Counted from the first letter of the stretch, positions 35,566 through 44,933 are shown. The stretch: 64,000 nt of DNA from Paenibacillus durus ATCC 35681 (GCF_000993825.1 NZ_CP011114.1:1178001-1242000), one strand, 5' to 3'. Translations and numbers: made by a program. Notes: generated by a model from the letters alone, not told the origin.

Positions 35566-35960
35566 TTAAAAGAAATTGGCTGTGGGCGGCGTTATTCATT
35601 ATTCCCGCCACAGAACTCTTCGGCTTTATCCTGGTATCGTCCTGGTTTGGAGCGTCCAAGACGCTGCTGCTGCTGATCTCGACTTCTCTTATCGGTCTTC
35701 TGATGATGCGTTTTGAGGGCAGCAAGGTGCTGCAGGACAGCAGGCAGCAAATGCAGGAGGGCAGGATTCCGGGCCGGACGATGCTGGACGGGTTATGCAT
35801 CTTTTTCGGGGGATTGCTGCTGATTATACCGGGATTTATCACGGACATTATCGGCTTTACCTTGGTTTTTCCCCTGACCCGGCCCCTGTACCGCGGATTT
35901 CTGCTGAAGTGGATTGAGAAAAAAATGAAGAATGGCACGTTTACCTATTATAAGAGATAA
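35562..35960 (+). CDS. fxsA: FxsA family membrane protein
   Basis: A 132-residue protein of the FxsA family (YtzA in Bacillus, in the same position between pyk and ytvI). FxsA of E. coli eases exclusion of phage T7. The N-terminal membrane helices contain FIIPATELFGFILVSSW, and the conserved GLLLIIPGFITDIIG follows at about 87-101. A basic tail ends the protein. AAAGAGG lies 6 bases before the ATG. Confidence 0.92.
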   Translation: MIKRNWLWAALFIIPATELFGFILVSSWFGASKTLLLLISTSLIGLLMMRFEGSKVLQDSRQQMQEGRIPGRTMLDGLCIFFGGLLLIIPGFITDIIGFTLVFPLTRPLYRGFLLKWIEKKMKNGTFTYYKR

Positions 35961-35982
35961 CCCGGGCTTAAACCTGTTGCCA

Positions 35983-36030
35983 AAAGAGCGAAGACCGCCT
36001 GATAATGATGCGGCCTTCGCTCTTTTTATC
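35983..36030. terminator. Bidirectional terminator between fxsA and ytvI
   Basis: AAAAGAGCGAAGACCGC pairs with GCGGCCTTCGCTCTTTTT. The genes on each side converge on it. Confidence 0.88.
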
Positions 36031-36112
36031 GTTTCATGCGGCGAGTAGGCGGCATCTGCAGATCCGGAGGCGTTATGCCGGCTGTGGCGGCAGCTTTTGC
36101 GAAGCCGTCACC

Positions 36113-37228
36113 TTAGTGCAGTCTGCCGTTAAGGATATAGGAATGGAGACTGCGGAAGACGCCCGCCCGCCAGAAGGCGCCAAGGATTACGAGCGCAACC
36201 GGTCCGAGAATCAGGCCGGCTGCGCCGAGCAGCTTCAGGCCGGCGAACATGCCGATCAGCATAGCAAGCGGGTCGAGACCTGTGCTGCTGGCCACGAGCT
36301 TCGGCTCCAGCACCTGGCGGGTAATCAAAGTGATGCCATACAACACGGAAAGACCGATGCCAAGCGGCATATCACCTGTCATATAGGAATAGAGAGCCCA
36401 CGGAATCATTACGATTCCGACGCCAAGATAGGGCATCAGATCGACAAGGCCGATGATCAGTCCAAGAACGAAGGCCGATTTGACGCCCAGAAGAATCAGC
36501 CCGGTAATAACAATGGCGCCAGTAATCGAGATTAAGACAAGCTGCGCAAGCAGATAACCGAAGAACGCTCTCCGCAGATCGCTGAAGATTTTCGCCGCTG
36601 CGCTGCGAAATCCGTCCGGCAGCCAATCTGACAGCATTCGGCTCCGCCGCTCCCATCCTGTGGCGAGAAAGAAGGCGGCAAGAACGACGACAATGAGCAC
36701 CGTTCCGAGCGATGGGAGGGAAGCGATTATTTTCAGAATCAGATTGAAGATGCCGGTAACGAGATTGGTCGCCGCAACCCCGATCGATTCCGTCGTTTTG
36801 CTGATATGGCTGTCGATAGTGGCGTGATAATCCGGATTGCTGTTGTAGAACTGATTAATTTGGTTAATGATATTTTGAAGGCGGTCGCTGCGGCTCCAGG
36901 ATTGAAGCAGTTCATGCCACTGCGGCGCGTGCAGATTGAAGGTTTGGGCAAGAACGGCCAGTTCTTTGACCAGCCGGGTAACAAGCGCGGTAAGCACAAG
37001 CCCGGCGGAGCCGATATAAAGCGCAAGCGAGAGGATCACCGCAAGCCATGACGGCAGTCGCAGCCGCTTTAGGCTTTCTACCACTGGGCGTATGCTGTAA
37101 GCGAGCAGCCAGGCGAGGCACAGCGGATAAAGCAGCGGAAGCAGAACATAAAGGCAGAAGAGAGCAAGAAAGGCGGCTAACACGACCCATAGGCCCCTTA
37201 GCAGTCTTTTCAGCGTCAGGCTGTCCAT
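36113..37228 (-). CDS. ytvI: Sporulation integral membrane protein YtvI (AI-2E transporter family)
   Basis: This 371-residue membrane protein of the AI-2E/PerM exporter family has about eight hydrophobic segments and the family's GLIIGLVDLMPYLGVGIVMI block. Its position between fxsA and citZ matches ytvI of Bacillus, which is switched on in sporulation. The start is ATG 37228 after GGAAAGGAG; an ATG at 37267 has no RBS. It is transcribed away from citZ. Transported solute unknown. Confidence 0.9.
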   Translation of the reverse strand: MDSLTLKRLLRGLWVVLAAFLALFCLYVLLPLLYPLCLAWLLAYSIRPVVESLKRLRLPSWLAVILSLALYIGSAGLVLTALVTRLVKELAVLAQTFNLHAPQWHELLQSWSRSDRLQNIINQINQFYNSNPDYHATIDSHISKTTESIGVAATNLVTGIFNLILKIIASLPSLGTVLIVVVLAAFFLATGWERRSRMLSDWLPDGFRSAAAKIFSDLRRAFFGYLLAQLVLISITGAIVITGLILLGVKSAFVLGLIIGLVDLMPYLGVGIVMIPWALYSYMTGDMPLGIGLSVLYGITLITRQVLEPKLVASSTGLDPLAMLIGMFAGLKLLGAAGLILGPVALVILGAFWRAGVFRSLHSYILNGRLH

Positions 37229-37339
37229 GCGGATTCTCCTTTCCATATGCGGTAATGAACGGCTCATTTAATGCTCGTCCTCGTCCTAATGTATATTCCG
37301 GTTAGAGGGAAATCATCCCTTTTTTCAGCCCGTGTAAAC

Positions 37340-37353
37340 TGAAGGCGCTTACA
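37340..37353. promoter_or_regulatory. Candidate cre site upstream of citZ
   Basis: TGAAGGCGCTTACA fits the CcpA consensus TGWAANCGNTNWCA at all but one position (G at base 5). It lies about 75 bases upstream of the citZ -35. Confidence 0.5.
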
Positions 37354-37427
37354 TGAAACATTCGCAAGGAAGCAATTTTCTATCTCTCCGATAAAATCAT
37401 TTGATGCGCCGTAAAGCTTCCACATAG

Positions 37428-37456
37428 TTCACGTAATCTACAATTTCCGGTATGAT
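37428..37456 (+). promoter_or_regulatory. Sigma-A promoter of citZ
   Basis: TTCACG, a 17-base spacer and TATGAT. The leader to the citZ start is about 150 bases long. Confidence 0.6.
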
Positions 37457-37553
37457 AATTAAAGGCTCTATTTTTTAGATTGAATCATTTATTCATCAAC
37501 CTTCTGGGCAGCAGACTTAATTTATACGCAATCATTTTTTAACTACTTTGAAT

Positions 37554-37567
37554 TGTAAATGTTTTCA
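37554..37567. promoter_or_regulatory. Candidate cre site in the citZ leader
   Basis: TGTAAATGTTTTCA matches TGWAANCGNTNWCA except T for C at base 7. It lies about 90 bases after the predicted start of transcription, a place where bound CcpA could block elongation. The rest of 37229-37615 has no gene. Confidence 0.6.
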
Positions 37568-37615
37568 CGGATTTACACCTCTAATTACCCCAGTTGGCAA
37601 AAGGAGAGATATAAC

Positions 37616-38728
37616 ATGACAGTGATAAAGGGACTGGAAGGCATTATTGCGGCTGCTTCCTCCATTAGTTCAATTGTTGACGGCGTGCTCACTTACCGTG
37701 GATATAATATCGATGATCTTGCCGAAAATGCCAGCTTCGAAGAGACGGCCTTCTTGCTTTGGTTCGGCAGCTTGCCGACCACCGCTGAGCTGGAGAAGCT
37801 GAAGCGCGACCTAAGCGATTTTGCGGCGATTCCGGAGCAGGTTATCGCGCAGATGAAGCTGTATCCGAAGGATGCCAATACGATGGCCGCTTTGCGCTCC
37901 GCCATATCGAGTCTGGCGCTGTACGATGAGGCTGCCGATGATATGAGCCGCAGCGCCAATGAAATCAAGGCAGTGAAGCTGCAGGCGCAGATTCCGACGA
38001 TTGTGGCGGCGCTGGCGCGCATCCGCAAAGGGCTGGAGCCTATCGCTCCCAAGCCTGGCGCTTCCATTGCCGAGAACTTTTTGTATATGCTCCGGGGCGA
38101 GCAGCCCGATATGGTATCGGTCAAGGCTCTCGACACAGGGCTTGTGCTGCATGCCGACCATGAGCTGAACGCCTCGACCTTTACCGCAAGGGTAACGGTT
38201 GCGACGCTGTCTGACATTTATTCCGGAGTCACCTCGGCAATCGGCGCGCTTAAAGGTCCGCTGCACGGCGGAGCGAACGAAGCTGTAATGAAAATGCTGG
38301 AGGAAATCGGCAGCTTTGAGAATGTAGAGCCTTATATTCGCGTCAAGCTGGAGCGCAGGGAGAAAATTATGGGCTTCGGGCATCGCGTCTACAAGAACGG
38401 CGATCCGCGCGCGAAGCACCTGATGAAAATGTCGCGCGAATTGGGCGTAATCAAGGGCGATACGAGGCTGTACGACATGTCCGTAAAGATCGAAGAGATG
38501 GTAACCGGGCAGAAAGGCCTCAAGCCCAATGTCGATTTTTATTCCGCGTCCGTGTATACTCAATTAGGCATAGACCGCGAGCTGTTTACGCCGATCTTCG
38601 CCATCAGCCGGGTATCGGGATGGACCGCTCACATTCTCGAACAGTACGAAGATAACCGCATTATCCGTCCGCGTGCGGAATACACGGGTCTTGTGGAGCA
38701 GAAATACGTTCCGGTCAACGAAAGATAA
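37616..38728 (+). CDS. citZ: Citrate synthase
   Basis: Condenses acetyl-CoA and oxaloacetate to citrate, the entry step of the TCA cycle. The 370-residue protein has the catalytic histidine blocks HADHELNAST and MGFGHRVYKNGDPRA and the C-terminal Asp region VDFYSASVY. I choose ATG 37616 (MTVIKGLEGIIAA) because AAAGGAG lies 9 bases before it; the open frame back to 37559 overlaps the cre-like site. Two cre-like sites suggest catabolite repression. icd follows after 155 bases. Confidence 0.96.
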   Translation: MTVIKGLEGIIAAASSISSIVDGVLTYRGYNIDDLAENASFEETAFLLWFGSLPTTAELEKLKRDLSDFAAIPEQVIAQMKLYPKDANTMAALRSAISSLALYDEAADDMSRSANEIKAVKLQAQIPTIVAALARIRKGLEPIAPKPGASIAENFLYMLRGEQPDMVSVKALDTGLVLHADHELNASTFTARVTVATLSDIYSGVTSAIGALKGPLHGGANEAVMKMLEEIGSFENVEPYIRVKLERREKIMGFGHRVYKNGDPRAKHLMKMSRELGVIKGDTRLYDMSVKIEEMVTGQKGLKPNVDFYSASVYTQLGIDRELFTPIFAISRVSGWTAHILEQYEDNRIIRPRAEYTGLVEQKYVPVNER

Positions 38729-38738
38729 GCAGCCTTTT

Positions 38739-38771
38739 CCTGCATGCCTGTCCTGAGCGGAAGGATGCAGG
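38739..38771 (+). other. Intercistronic hairpin 1 (citZ-icd)
   Basis: CCTGCAT and ATGCAGG can pair around a 19-base loop just after the citZ stop. No T run follows, so it is not a standard terminator. Confidence 0.5.
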
Positions 38772-38795
38772 CTGCAAATGATCAGCCGCTAAAAT

Positions 38796-38850
38796 GGCAT
38801 ACTCTTCTTAAAGCCTTGGTCCACCCTTAAAGCTAAGAGAAGCGTATGCC
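38796..38850 (+). other. Intercistronic hairpin 2 (citZ-icd)
   Basis: GGCATAC pairs with GTATGCC, extended by CTTCTTA against TAAGAGAAG with a small bulge. It ends 34 bases before the icd start, again with no T run. It could stabilise or process the mRNA. Confidence 0.6.
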
Positions 38851-38883
38851 GCACACCAACTTTTAAGGAGGAATTATACACTA

Positions 38884-40179
38884 ATGCTGAAACTCGAAAA
38901 GTATGAACTGCCGACAGAAGGCGAACAAATCACAATTGATAATGGCAAGCTGCAGGTTCCCAATCATCCGATTATCCCTTTCATTGAAGGCGACGGAACG
39001 GGCCGCGACATATGGAAAGCCTCCAAGCGGGTGCTGGATGCGGCGGTAGATAAGGCTTACGGCGGAACCAAGAAGATTGCCTGGTATGAAGTGTTTGCCG
39101 GAGAAAAGGCGTATAATACATACGGAGAATGGCTTCCGAACGATACGCTCGAAGCGATCCGCGAGTATATCGTTGCGATCAAAGGGCCGCTGACGACGCC
39201 GATCGGCGGAGGCATCCGTTCCCTGAATGTGGCGCTGCGCCAGGAGCTGGATCTTTACGTATGTTTGCGTCCGGTGCGGTATTTTGACGGCGTGCCTTCC
39301 CCGGTGAAGCATCCGGAGCTGGTCGATATGGTCATTTTCCGGGAGAACACGGAAGATATCTATGCCGGCATTGAATACCAAGAAGGTACAGAGCAGGTTA
39401 AGAAAGTGATCGAGTTCCTACAAAAAGAAATGGGCGTGAGCAAGATCCGTTTCCCGGAAACGTCGGGCATCGGCATCAAGCCGGTATCGTCCGAAGGCTC
39501 GAAGCGTCTCGTTCGCGCCGCTGTGGAATACGCGGTTAAGCATGGACGGGGGAGCGTTACGCTTGTGCACAAAGGCAATATCATGAAGTTCACCGAGGGC
39601 GCGTTCAAGAACTGGGGCTACGAGGTGGCTGAGCAGGAGTTCGGCGACAAGGTGTTCACCTGGAATCAGTACGATGTAATCAAGGAGCGCGAAGGCGTTG
39701 ACGCGGCAAATGCCGCTCAGAAGCAGGCGGAGCAGGATGGCAAAATCATTATCAAGGACGCTATCGCCGATATCGCGCTGCAGCAGGTGCTGACGCGTCC
39801 GACCGATTTCGACGTCATCGCCACGCTGAACCTTAACGGCGACTATCTGTCTGACGCGCTGGCGGCACAAATCGGCGGCATCGGCATCGCTCCGGGTGCG
39901 AACATCAACTACGTGACCGGGCATGCCATTTTTGAAGCAACCCACGGTACGGCGCCGAAGTACGCGGACAAGGACGTTGTGAATCCCGGTTCGGTCATTC
40001 TGTCCGGCGTCATGATGCTGGAGCATTTGGGCTGGCAGGAAGCCGCCGATCTGATCTACAAAGGCATGGGAACTGCCATCAACAACAAAACAGTAACTTA
40101 TGATTTCGCAAGGCTGATGGAAGGAGCGACAGAGCTGAAATGCTCCGAATTCGCTGACCAAGTGATCCAACATATGTAG
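38884..40179 (+). CDS. icd: NADP-dependent isocitrate dehydrogenase
   Basis: Oxidises isocitrate to 2-oxoglutarate. The 431-residue protein has [20 protein letters not shown] near the N-terminus, the substrate-binding [19 protein letters not shown] with its serine, [15 protein letters not shown], and the C-terminal block [14 protein letters not shown] of NADP-type bacterial enzymes. AAGGAGG lies 11 bases before the ATG. In Bacillus mdh follows in the same operon; here a terminator and an unrelated membrane protein gene follow. Confidence 0.97.
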   Translation: MLKLEKYELPTEGEQITIDNGKLQVPNHPIIPFIEGDGTGRDIWKASKRVLDAAVDKAYGGTKKIAWYEVFAGEKAYNTYGEWLPNDTLEAIREYIVAIKGPLTTPIGGGIRSLNVALRQELDLYVCLRPVRYFDGVPSPVKHPELVDMVIFRENTEDIYAGIEYQEGTEQVKKVIEFLQKEMGVSKIRFPETSGIGIKPVSSEGSKRLVRAAVEYAVKHGRGSVTLVHKGNIMKFTEGAFKNWGYEVAEQEFGDKVFTWNQYDVIKEREGVDAANAAQKQAEQDGKIIIKDAIADIALQQVLTRPTDFDVIATLNLNGDYLSDALAAQIGGIGIAPGANINYVTGHAIFEATHGTAPKYADKDVVNPGSVILSGVMMLEHLGWQEAADLIYKGMGTAINNKTVTYDFARLMEGATELKCSEFADQVIQHM

Positions 40180-40293
40180 AAGGTTGACATATTGGCCATC
40201 CATCGTTACAAGATTACCGGCGCCCGCACGGCTCTGATGCTCGCTCAGAATGAATGAGGTAAGCGGAGCCGGTAATTGACAAAAGTATGAACG

Positions 40294-40332
40294 AATCCTC
40301 ATTTTATTTAAGATAAAATGGGGATTTTTCTT
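40294..40332 (+). terminator. Terminator after icd
   Basis: AATCCTCATTTTAT pairs with ATAAAATGGGGATT, followed by TTTCTTTT. Confidence 0.85.
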
Positions 40333-40407
40333 TTGAGATTAAGCAATTAGTGTTTATAATATTTATTGATATAACTTATGTCACAGATTTATCGGGAGGG
40401 ATATGAT

Positions 40408-40836
40408 ATGGACTGGAGCGTTTTAATGTTCTTACATATGATTGGCACGCTGACGCTCGGTTTTTACCTGGTGCTGCCTTTCATTCTAGGACGGACAGAG
40501 AAGCTTTCTTCTGCAGCCAAGGAGGGTACGCTGAGCGCAATCGGCGCGTTTAATCGCTTTGCCCAATATGGCTTGGTCATTCAACTGCTTACCGGCGGCT
40601 ACATGATGACCAAAGGCGAGTATTCGGTCCCGTGGATGATTATAGTTACACTGCTGCTGCTCGCCATGTTTGCTTTGGGCGGCATTATGAGCAAGCCGCT
40701 GCGGCTTGCGGCCGCAGGCATGAAGCAGAGTAGAGACGTTTCGGGTGAAACGGGCAAAATCCGCACGTTGAGCGCGCTGCTGGCGGTGTGCTTGCTGGTC
40801 ATGGTCTTCTTTATGGTTTTTAATGAGATTATTTGA
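40408..40836 (+). CDS. Four-helix membrane protein, unknown function
   Basis: A 142-residue product with four hydrophobic segments: about 4-27, 45-65, 73-93 and 118-140. A charged loop of about 25 residues comes before the last helix. HMIGTLTLGFYLVLPFILG in the first segment resembles small DUF2269-like membrane proteins, but only loosely. The start is ATG 40408 after GGGAGGG; the frame is open from 40378. It stands between two terminators as a single gene. Confidence 0.7.
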   Translation: MDWSVLMFLHMIGTLTLGFYLVLPFILGRTEKLSSAAKEGTLSAIGAFNRFAQYGLVIQLLTGGYMMTKGEYSVPWMIIVTLLLLAMFALGGIMSKPLRLAAAGMKQSRDVSGETGKIRTLSALLAVCLLVMVFFMVFNEII

Positions 40837-40863
40837 ACAAAAAGCATAGCCCGGCCCAGGTCG

Positions 40864-40891
40864 CCCGTCTCCATTTGGAGGCGGTTTTTTT
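40864..40891 (+). terminator. Terminator after the membrane protein gene
   Basis: CCGTCTCC-ATTT-GGAGGCGG followed by seven T residues. Confidence 0.88.
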
Positions 40892-40981
40892 GTCGTTGTG
40901 AGCAGGAATGAATAATTGTACATCCCTAAGACATCCTAAGGAAAGTCTGTATTTTACAACTTTTCGAGAGGAGAATGAAAG

Positions 40982-41854
40982 ATGTCTGAGAGCAATCAGC
41001 AAACCCAAAAGACGTTGCCGCCGCAGCATCAGGATCGTATGCCCGGTCTGGAATCGGAGATGACACCACGGCCTAAATACGAACCGGCGGCATACAAAGC
41101 GGCGGGCAAGCTTCTCGGTAAAGCGGCCTTGATTACAGGTGGAGACAGCGGCATCGGCCGCGCGGTAGCCGTGGCTTTTGCCAAGGAGGGGGCCGATGTA
41201 GTCATTTCATATCTCAATGAGCACACTGATGCAGAGGAAACGAAGCGCCAGGTTGAAGAGGAAGGACGCAAATGTGTTCTCATATCCGGCGATATCGGCG
41301 TCGAAGTATTCTGTCAGGATCTTATCAACAAAACAGTGGCAGGTCTGGGCAAGCTGGATACTCTTATTAATAATGCGGCGGAGCAGCATCCGCAAGAAAG
41401 AATCGAAGATATCAGCTCCGAGCAGCTGGAGAGGACCTTCCGCACTAATATTTTCTCGATGTTCTATTTGACAAAAGCGGCCATGCCCCACTTGAAACAG
41501 GGCTCGACCATCGTCAATACGACGTCGATTACCGCTTACAGAGGAAACCCTCAACTGCTGGACTACTCGTCCACCAAAGGCGCGATTCTCAGCTTTACAC
41601 GCTCACTGGCCATGAATTTGGTGGATAAAGGCATCCGCGTCAACGCGGTCGCGCCAGGTCCAATCTGGACGCCGCTCATTCCTTCCACCTTTGATGAGAA
41701 GAAGGTCAGCGAGTTCGGCGGAACACAGCCAATGAAGCGCCCGGGACAACCTGAAGAACTGGCTCCGGCTTTTATCTACCTGGCTTCCGACGATTCATCG
41801 TATGTAACCGGCCAAGTCATTCATGTGAATGGCGGCGAAATCGTTAACGGCTGA
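40982..41854 (+). CDS. Short-chain dehydrogenase/reductase, YhdF/YdaD type
   Basis: An NAD(P)-dependent oxidoreductase of 290 residues with a Rossmann fold. The nucleotide motif is LITGGDSGIGRAVA (near 48-61), then LINNAAEQHPQ, and the catalytic pair S-x(n)-YSSTK. A 40-residue N-terminal tail (PPQHQDRMPGLESEMTPRP) is the hallmark of the general-stress SDR group such as YdaD and YhdF. No sigma-B promoter is apparent. GAGAGGAG precedes the ATG. Substrate unknown. Confidence 0.88.
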   Translation: MSESNQQTQKTLPPQHQDRMPGLESEMTPRPKYEPAAYKAAGKLLGKAALITGGDSGIGRAVAVAFAKEGADVVISYLNEHTDAEETKRQVEEEGRKCVLISGDIGVEVFCQDLINKTVAGLGKLDTLINNAAEQHPQERIEDISSEQLERTFRTNIFSMFYLTKAAMPHLKQGSTIVNTTSITAYRGNPQLLDYSSTKGAILSFTRSLAMNLVDKGIRVNAVAPGPIWTPLIPSTFDEKKVSEFGGTQPMKRPGQPEELAPAFIYLASDDSSYVTGQVIHVNGGEIVNG

Positions 41855-41892
41855 TAACTCTTAACGTAATAAGCGGATTTTCCGCTGAATAC

Positions 41893-41932
41893 GCAAGCCC
41901 CGATCCAAATCACGCGGATTGGGGCTTTTTCA
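41893..41932 (+). terminator. Terminator after the SDR gene
   Basis: AAGCCCCGATCC pairs with GGATTGGGGCTT, followed by TTTC. Confidence 0.9.
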
Positions 41933-41997
41933 TGAAAAGGTGGTATGAAAAGGAAATTTATGATACGCTGTGAAAGATCAATAGCTGCATAGCGTGA

Positions 41998-42085
41998 ACA
42001 CTAGGGGTGCCGCAAGGCTGAGACGAACGCAAGGTTCGGACCCTTTGAACCTGATCTGGTTTATACCAGCGTAGGGAAGTGGAGA
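41998..42085 (+). promoter_or_regulatory. TPP riboswitch (THI element)
   Basis: All conserved segments of the thiamine pyrophosphate aptamer are present in order: ACTAGGGGTGC, GGCTGAGA, ACCCTTTGAACCTGATCTGG and CCAGCGTAGGGAAGTGG. It precedes a terminator and tenI, so it should lower transcription of the thiazole genes when TPP is plentiful. Confidence 0.98.
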
Positions 42086-42135
42086 GTGAATATCTGCATC
42101 CGGGCCTGCCAAGGCTCGATCCATTTGCAGTTTCC

Positions 42136-42166
42136 AGCCGCCTTCCTTCGGGATGGCGGTTTTTTG
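42136..42166 (+). terminator. Terminator of the TPP riboswitch
   Basis: CCGCCTTCC-TTCG-GGATGGCGG followed by TTTTTT, between the aptamer and tenI. It is probably the expression platform; the antiterminator pairing was not worked out. Confidence 0.85.
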
Positions 42167-42206
42167 TGCTGCTTATGAGAAATGAACACAGGAGGCGAAT
42201 AGGGCT

Positions 42207-42857
42207 ATGTGTCCGCCAAAGTCAAAGGAACCCGAAATTCATCTGATATCCGGCGGCGGGACGTTAATGGACAGCTTTATTCTTATCGCTGCGGCAGTAA
42301 GACCCTTTGTAGACTACATTCATTTGCGGGAAAAAACGCGTACAGCGGAAGAATTGTATAAAGCGGTAGAGAAGATGCGCAGCCTTGGGATTCCGCTGGA
42401 ACAAATCGTTGTGAACGACCGGCTGGACGTCGCGCTGGCCTCCGGCGCAGGAGGCGTTCAGCTTGCAGGGCACAGCCTCCCGACCCCCGCAGCTCGCAAG
42501 CTGTCACAGAGCCTGCGCATCGGCCGTTCCGTCCATTCCCCGGATGAAGCAGCCGCCGCTGCAGGAGAGGGGGCGGATTACTGCTTGTTCGGGCATGTAT
42601 ACGCCTCGGCCAGCAAGCCGGGTCTTCCAGGGCGGGGGCTGGATAGGCTGGCGGAAACCGTGCGTGCCTGCCCGGTTCCGGTCATTGCGATTGGCGGCAT
42701 TGAACCGGGCAATGCAGGACAGGTGATTTCACGCGGCGCGGCGGGCATTGCCGTGCTCTCGGGCATCTGCGGCGCGTCCGATCCTGTCGCTTCCGCAAAG
42801 TCTTACCGTGCTGCCGTCCGGGCTGCCGCTCAAGAAGCTGGATATGAAAGGAGGTGA
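42207..42857 (+). CDS. tenI: Thiazole tautomerase TenI
   Basis: A (beta/alpha)8 protein of 216 residues from the ThiE/TenI family. TenI aromatises the thiazole made by ThiG. It carries IHLREKTRTAEELYK, VVNDRLDVALA and FGHVYASASKPGLPGRGL. The GHV...SK..LP.RG form, rather than the ThiE form GP.FPT.TK, points to TenI. The start is ATG 42207, with AGGAGG about 12 bases upstream, rather far. It is the first gene after the riboswitch, and thiS follows after 5 bases. Confidence 0.87.
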   Translation: MCPPKSKEPEIHLISGGGTLMDSFILIAAAVRPFVDYIHLREKTRTAEELYKAVEKMRSLGIPLEQIVVNDRLDVALASGAGGVQLAGHSLPTPAARKLSQSLRIGRSVHSPDEAAAAAGEGADYCLFGHVYASASKPGLPGRGLDRLAETVRACPVPVIAIGGIEPGNAGQVISRGAAGIAVLSGICGASDPVASAKSYRAAVRAAAQEAGYERR

Positions 42858-42862
42858 GGGCA

Positions 42863-43066
42863 ATGAAACTCTATATCAACGGGAACGAGACCGAGCTGGA
42901 CGAAGCTTGCGCTACGCTTACGGATCTGCTGAGCCGCCCCGAATGGAAGGAACGGCGGATGATCGTTGAACTGAACGGCATGATCGTAGGCAGGGATGAT
43001 TTCGGAATGGTCCTCCTTGCCGACGGGGACCGTATTGAGCTTGTGCATTTTGTGGGAGGAGGCTGA
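42863..43066 (+). CDS. thiS: Sulfur carrier protein ThiS
   Basis: A 67-residue ubiquitin-like sulfur carrier. It begins MKLYINGNETELDEACATL and ends ELVHFVGGG; the C-terminal Gly-Gly is adenylated by ThiF and turned into a thiocarboxylate, the sulfur source for thiazole. AAGGAGGTGA precedes ATG 42863, partly inside the end of tenI. thiF begins 5 bases on. Confidence 0.95.
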   Translation: MKLYINGNETELDEACATLTDLLSRPEWKERRMIVELNGMIVGRDDFGMVLLADGDRIELVHFVGGG

Positions 43067-43071
43067 GGCCG

Positions 43072-44100
43072 GTGAAATTCGCCGGAGAGGACAGATACAG
43101 CAGGCAGGAACGGTTTTACGGAATCGGAGCCGAAGGCCAGAAGAAGCTGGCGCAGGCGAAGGTTCTGATTATTGGCGCAGGGGCGCTTGGCTCCGCATGC
43201 GCGGAGACGATGGTGCGCTCGGGTGTGGGCAAGGTGACCCTCGTCGACCGGGATTATGTAGAGTGGAGCAACCTGCAGCGTCAAAATTTGTTCAGCGAGC
43301 AGGATGCGGCTGAGCGGATTCCCAAAGCGGCGGCTGCCGCCCGTAGGCTTCGCAGCGTCAACTCCTCTGTGGAGGTGGAAGGTATCGTTGCGGATATTAC
43401 AGCGGAGGAGATTGGCCTCTATACCCAGGGTATCGACCTAATTCTTGATGCGGCGGACAATTTCGAGGTTCGGATGATCGTGAACGATATTAGCGCGCGG
43501 GACGGTATCCCCTGGATCTATGGCGCCTGCACCGGCAGCTACGGTATTTCAATGACGATTGTTCCGGGGCAGAGCGCCTGTCTTCACTGTCTGCTGGACA
43601 GTATCCCAGCCGGAGGGGACACCTGCGACACGGCGGGGATAATCGGCCCCGCCGTCCAGATGACGGCTGCCTACCAGACGGCCGAAGCGCTGAAGTGGCT
43701 GTCAGGGAACGTTAGCGCGCTGCGCGGGACACTGGTCTCTTTCGATCTGTGGACGAACCGTCACTCGTCGGTGGATACGGCCAAGCTGAAGCGCGCCGAT
43801 TGCCCGTCCTGCGGCGCCAAACGCACTTATCCGTATTTATCGCCGGGCAGCCATTCCAGAACGGCCGTGCTCTGCGGACGGGATACGGTACAGATTCGCC
43901 CGCCAAGCCCTACGAGGCTTGATCTGGAGGAGTGGGAGCGGCGGCTGTCCGCCTATGGCCGGGCGGAGCGAAATCCCTTTATGCTGTCTTTGACACTGGA
44001 CCGGCACCGCATGGCGATCTTTCCTGACGGCCGGGTGCTCGTTCACGGAACGGGCGATCCCGCCGAAGCCCGGTCGCTGTATCACCGTTATTTTGGCTGA
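43072..44100 (+). CDS. thiF: ThiS adenylyltransferase ThiF
   Basis: A ThiF/MoeB/E1-like enzyme (342 residues) that activates the ThiS C-terminus with ATP. The nucleotide loop is IIGAGALGSACAETMV, then R/Q-rich SNLQRQNLF. Zinc-type cysteine pairs occur in ACLHC and CPSC, and TCDTAGI holds the conserved Cys. The last 100 residues are an extension beyond the E1 core. Start GTG 43072 behind GGGAGGAGG. Because MoeB has the same fold, it might also serve the MoaD part at 876-1598; that is speculation. Confidence 0.93.
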   Translation: MKFAGEDRYSRQERFYGIGAEGQKKLAQAKVLIIGAGALGSACAETMVRSGVGKVTLVDRDYVEWSNLQRQNLFSEQDAAERIPKAAAAARRLRSVNSSVEVEGIVADITAEEIGLYTQGIDLILDAADNFEVRMIVNDISARDGIPWIYGACTGSYGISMTIVPGQSACLHCLLDSIPAGGDTCDTAGIIGPAVQMTAAYQTAEALKWLSGNVSALRGTLVSFDLWTNRHSSVDTAKLKRADCPSCGAKRTYPYLSPGSHSRTAVLCGRDTVQIRPPSPTRLDLEEWERRLSAYGRAERNPFMLSLTLDRHRMAIFPDGRVLVHGTGDPAEARSLYHRYFG

Positions 44101-44144
44101 CCTATCAAGCTATTCTATAAACCGAAAAGGGGAGGATTAATATT

Positions 44145-44915
44145 ATGCAGGATGCATTACATATCGGGGGCAAGGCTCTGTCCAGCCGCCTGTTCATCGG
44201 GACAGGCAAATACAGCCGCAACACGCTGATTCCGGAGGTAATCGCCCGTTCGGGCTCCGAAGTCATTACGGTGGCGCTGCGAAGAGTCGATCCCTCTTCG
44301 CAGAAAGAGAACATTTTGAGCCATATTCCGCCGCAGATGACCCTTTTGCCCAATACTTCCGGCGCGCGAACCGCAGAAGAAGCCGTGCGCATCGCCCGCT
44401 TGGCCAGAGCGGCAGGGATGGGGAACTGGGTGAAGATCGAAGTCATTAACGACCAGAGATATTTACTGCCGGACAATCTGGAGACGATCCGTGCAACGGA
44501 AATTCTGGCTGCCGAAGGCTTCGTCGTTCTTCCCTATATGAGTCCGGACCTGTCTGCGGCGCTCCGGCTGAGAGACGCGGGCGCGGCGGCGGTGATGCCG
44601 CTGGGCGCGCCTATCGGAAGCAACCGGGGCCTCCGGACGAAGGAACTGATCGGCATCCTGATTGAAGAGGCCGGTCTGCCGGTCATTGTGGATGCGGGAA
44701 TCGGCCGTCCGTCGGAGGCGGCGGAAGCGATGGAGATGGGCGCGGCCGCCGTGCTGCTGAACACGGCGATTGCTACAGCCCGCGATCCGCTTGGCATGGC
44801 GGAAGCTTTTCGCGGCGCGGTAGCTGCCGGAAGGCAGGCGTATCTGGCCGGGCTGGGTCCGGTTCAGCAGGAGGCGGAAGCTTCTTCGCCTTTGACCGGT
44901 TTCTTGAACGTATAG
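44145..44915 (+). CDS. thiG: Thiazole synthase ThiG
   Basis: Builds the thiazole phosphate from deoxyxylulose phosphate, dehydroglycine and ThiS thiocarboxylate. The 256-residue TIM barrel has [21 protein letters not shown], the Schiff-base lysine in NWVKIEV (K97), PYMSPD and the phosphate-binding [27 protein letters not shown] precedes the ATG by 9 bases. It is followed by thiH. Confidence 0.97.
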   Translation: MQDALHIGGKALSSRLFIGTGKYSRNTLIPEVIARSGSEVITVALRRVDPSSQKENILSHIPPQMTLLPNTSGARTAEEAVRIARLARAAGMGNWVKIEVINDQRYLLPDNLETIRATEILAAEGFVVLPYMSPDLSAALRLRDAGAAAVMPLGAPIGSNRGLRTKELIGILIEEAGLPVIVDAGIGRPSEAAEAMEMGAAAVLLNTAIATARDPLGMAEAFRGAVAAGRQAYLAGLGPVQQEAEASSPLTGFLNV

Positions 44916-44933
44916 GAAGGGGGACTGAGACTG

